16,265 nt of DNA from an uncultured Porphyromonadaceae bacterium (GTDB lineage Bacteria > Bacteroidota > Bacteroidia > Bacteroidales > Muribaculaceae). This document shows positions 14,344 to 16,265 of the stretch, in pieces (within the stretch, counting starts at the first letter, position 1; each line of letters starts with the position of its first letter). The notes beneath the pieces were generated by a model that worked only from the letters and a program-made list of their open reading frames with translations, searched no databases and was not told where the DNA came from. The stretch lies in contig CAMWRO010000030.1 in the NCBI GenBank assembly GCA_947176615.1, positions 1 through 16,265 of the forward strand, read 5' to 3'. A program made the position numbers and the translations under genes.

Positions 14344-15291
14344 ATGAAAGGTTTAGTAATCAAAAATACCGGCAGCAGCTACCTCGTCAAGACCGATGAC
14401 GGCGCTGAGGTTCTCTGCAAAATAAAAGGAAATTTCCGGCTCAAAGGAATCCGGACCACAAATCCCGTAGCCGTGGGCGACCGCGTGACCCTGTCAGGTT
14501 CCGGCAGCGACACGGCATCCTACATCACGGCCATAGAGCCGCGCAAAAACTACATAATCCGCCGTGCCAGCAACCTGTCAAAGCAAGCCCACATAATCGC
14601 CGCCAATCTTGACCAAGTGTGTCTGATTGTAACGCTGGCCCACCCGACGACCTCTACGACATTTATAGACCGCTTTCTCGCCACAGCCGAAGCCTATCGC
14701 GTCCCTGCGGTTATCGTCATCAACAAAATCGACCTGCTCGACACCCCCGACGACAAAGAATATCTTGATGCCGTCGCCTATCTTTATGAATCCATCGGTT
14801 ACCCGGTGATTCGCGTCTCAGCCGCAACCGGCGAAGGTGTCGACACGCTTAAATCGATGCTTGACGGCAAAATCACGTTGTTCTCGGGCAACTCGGGCGT
14901 AGGGAAATCAACTCTCATCAACGACCTAATCCCCGACCTGCACCTCGCGACTGCCGAAATATCGGCCATGCACGACACAGGTATGCATACAACCACATTC
15001 TCCGAGATGTTTGCTGTCCCGGGAATGGCTCCGTGCACCTATATAATCGACACACCCGGGGTCAAAGGATTCGGCACACTGGAATTTGACCGCCATGAAG
15101 TGGGTCACTACTTCCCCGAAATCTTCAAGCACAGCGCCGAGTGCCGGTATGGCGACTGCACCCACACCCACGAGCCCGGATGCGCCGTCCGCGCGGCACT
15201 TGACGACAACCTCATCTCTCAATCCCGTTACGCATCCTATCTCAGCATCCTCGAAGACTCGGCCGACGACAAATACCGCAAAGGTTACTGA
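14344..15291 (+). CDS. rsgA: Ribosome small-subunit biogenesis GTPase RsgA
   Basis: A circularly permuted GTPase that acts in late 30S subunit maturation. The 315-residue length is typical. The N-terminal OB fold (about 1-65) includes NPVAVGDRV. The GTPase motifs come in permuted order: NKID (G4) at 127-130, then GNSGVGKST (G1, K188) at 182-190, then DTPG (G3) at 236-239. The C-terminal zinc knuckle has ligands C267, C272, H274 and C280 (ECRYGDCTHTHEPGC). It starts at the ATG 14344, 36 bases after the TPR gene, probably as the last gene of the AraC-TPR-RsgA transcript. It is followed by the bidirectional terminator at 15302-15350. No unusual residues seen. Confidence 0.97.
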   Translation: MKGLVIKNTGSSYLVKTDDGAEVLCKIKGNFRLKGIRTTNPVAVGDRVTLSGSGSDTASYITAIEPRKNYIIRRASNLSKQAHIIAANLDQVCLIVTLAHPTTSTTFIDRFLATAEAYRVPAVIVINKIDLLDTPDDKEYLDAVAYLYESIGYPVIRVSAATGEGVDTLKSMLDGKITLFSGNSGVGKSTLINDLIPDLHLATAEISAMHDTGMHTTTFSEMFAVPGMAPCTYIIDTPGVKGFGTLEFDRHEVGHYFPEIFKHSAECRYGDCTHTHEPGCAVRAALDDNLISQSRYASYLSILEDSADDKYRKGY

Positions 15292-15301
15292 CTCCAATCA
15301 G

Positions 15302-15350
15302 CATAAAAAATCCGGGACTGCATACTGTATGCAGTCCCGGATTTTTTATG
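15302..15350. terminator. Bidirectional terminator between rsgA and the MFS gene
   Basis: A perfect 23-bp stem (15302-15324 with 15328-15350) with a CTG loop. It has a GC-rich core (TCCGGGACTGCATA) flanked by A6 on the left and T6 on the right. It is symmetrical, so it can terminate both the plus-strand rsgA transcript and the minus-strand transporter transcript. Confidence 0.95.
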
Positions 15351-15366
15351 TATTGACAAAAGTCTC

Positions 15367-15387
15367 AGAGGTTGTAAAAAACAACCT
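15367..15387. repeat. 21-bp direct repeat with hairpin, after the MFS gene
   Basis: This is the second copy of the repeat at 14306-14326. Here AGGTTGT (15369-15375) and ACAACCT (15381-15387) pair perfectly around A5, giving a 7-bp hairpin that on the minus strand lies 11 bases after the transporter stop. It may be an accessory terminator. Confidence 0.6.
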
Positions 15388-15397
15388 ATTATTCTTA

Positions 15398-16265
15398 TTA
15401 TTCTTCAGCGGCGGCAACCTCTGATTCGAGGACTTCCGTTTCGGGTTTGATATTGGGAAGTTCAAGACCGAGATTGTGCTTGCGGTCAATGACTTTCAGC
15501 ACGAGGCCGAGAACAAGCGCGGCTACACCGAGGCAGGCAAGCATCACGAGAGGCGCGGTGTAGTTGTAGCTCACGGCTGCTTGCTCGGGAGTCATCGTGC
15601 CGTTGGCCAATCCCTCTACAATCTGAGGATTCGTGTTGTCAAGAACCTTGCCGATAAGCAACGGGAACAGCCAAAGACCGATATTCTGAATCCAGAATAT
15701 CAACGCATAGGCCGACCCGATGATTTTAGCGTCGACAAGCTTGGGAACACTTGGCCACAACGACGCGGGGACGAGGGAGAAAGATGCCCCGAGCACAAGA
15801 ATTGTCAGATAAGCGATGCACACGCCGCCCACAGGGCTGTCCTTGAACAGCGGGAGGACAAACGCAAATGTCAGGTGACAGGCAATCAGAAGCAACGAGC
15901 CGACGACAAGCATCGACGCCGCTTTTCCTTTATAATCGACATAGTTGCCGAGAATCGGGGTAATACCGACGGCAAGGAGCGGGAACACGGCGAATATCGT
16001 TCCGGCCGACTGGCGCTTGTAACCCATGTAACAGAACACGACAAGAGCGATAATAGCAACCGCGAGAAGACCATATTTGCGACCTTTTGCCTTTGAGAAA
16101 TTGCTTGCAAACGCAGCACCGGCAACAATAATCATGATGACATACTGCACGACAGTAACAGTGTCGCCGGCCCAGAACGAAGCGGGGTCAACATCGGTGA
16201 ACGACAGGTTGCACTGGAGCATGTTGACGGCATATTTCTGGAAGGGGAAGATTGCCGAGTAGTAA
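15398..16265 (-). CDS. MFS transporter, C-terminal part (runs off the window)
   Basis: The last 288 residues of a major facilitator superfamily inner-membrane transporter. The frame stays open to 16265 (YYSAIFPFQKYAVNMLQ), so the ATG at 16222 is internal and the true start lies beyond the right edge. About seven hydrophobic segments are visible, for example VIMIIVAGAAF, YGLLAVAIIALVVFCYMGY, IFAVFPLLAVGITPILG and the last at LVMLACLGVAALVLGLVLKVI. A conserved stretch, SLVPASLWPSVPKLVDAKIIGSAYA then FWIQNIGLWLFPLLIG, resembles MFSD1-like transporters. The first visible part contains a long hydrophilic segment with cysteine (LQCNLSFTDVDPASFW) that may be an external loop. The C-terminal tail is acidic. 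The substrate is unknown; the distance from the gal operon gives no strong reason to call it a galactose carrier. Confidence 0.85.
   Translation of the reverse strand, partial: YYSAIFPFQKYAVNMLQCNLSFTDVDPASFWAGDTVTVVQYVIMIIVAGAAFASNFSKAKGRKYGLLAVAIIALVVFCYMGYKRQSAGTIFAVFPLLAVGITPILGNYVDYKGKAASMLVVGSLLLIACHLTFAFVLPLFKDSPVGGVCIAYLTILVLGASFSLVPASLWPSVPKLVDAKIIGSAYALIFWIQNIGLWLFPLLIGKVLDNTNPQIVEGLANGTMTPEQAAVSYNYTAPLVMLACLGVAALVLGLVLKVIDRKHNLGLELPNIKPETEVLESEVAAAEE

Noticed and set aside
15476..16096. 206-codon open frame on the plus strand opposite the transporter
   Set aside because: It is fully antisense to a clear membrane protein gene and its translation is charged, low-quality sequence with no recognisable domain.
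15398..16265. The transporter as the galactose permease of the gal operon
   Set aside because: It is 5 kb away, in a separate transcript, and its visible half resembles MFSD1-like proteins, not the known Bacteroides glucose/galactose carrier.
1..16265. CRISPR array, tRNA, prophage or toxin-antitoxin module
   Set aside because: No regularly spaced repeats, tRNA-like folds, phage genes or small paired genes were found on either strand.

Overview
The window reads as ordinary chromosome from a gut Bacteroidales bacterium, most likely of the Muribaculaceae type (Duncaniella/Muribaculum relatives). The reasons are fimbrillin-type lipoproteins with acidic residues just after the lipid cysteine, promoters of the Bacteroidetes form (TAnnTTTG at -7, TTTG at -33), start codons without Shine-Dalgarno sequences, and a superoxide dismutase close to that of Porphyromonas. 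No tRNA, rRNA, CRISPR array, transposase or recombinase gene was seen.

Layout. 1-276: AT-rich non-coding stretch that opens with one arm of a 54-bp inverted repeat. 277-2640 (+): iron-type superoxide dismutase, a terminator, then a YbiT-like ABC-F ATPase whose second nucleotide-binding domain is degenerate. 2727-6914 (+): a surface-fibre (type V pilus-like) locus with a DUF5119-like lipoprotein and three fimbrillin-family lipoproteins. The second arm of the inverted repeat and a stem-loop lie inside it (4852-4928), and a third partial copy of the repeat lies inside a signal-peptide coding region (5032-5053). 6935-6977: terminator between convergent units. 7006-10138 (-): galactose operon in transcription order galM, sugar nucleotidyltransferase, galK, behind a canonical promoter and with no galT. 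10410-15291 (+): NlpC/P60 lipoprotein, zinc-site-less M16 protein, AraC-type regulator, TPR protein and rsgA. 15302-15350: long bidirectional terminator. 15398-16265 (-): C-terminal part of an MFS transporter that runs off the right edge.

How the genes work together. GalM, the nucleotidyltransferase and GalK could take beta-galactose to alpha-galactose, then galactose-1-phosphate, then possibly a UDP-sugar by a pyrophosphorylase route instead of GalT; that last step is inference. The four lipoproteins look like a small fibre-assembly set: three of them share a C-terminal strand motif and the last one lacks it. I found no clearly new multi-gene system. The parts most worth a second look are the repeat family in and around the fimbrillin locus (a possible recombination or phase-switch substrate), the nucleotidyltransferase in the gal operon, and two enzymes that kept their fold but lost active-site residues (the ABC-F second domain and the M16 protein).
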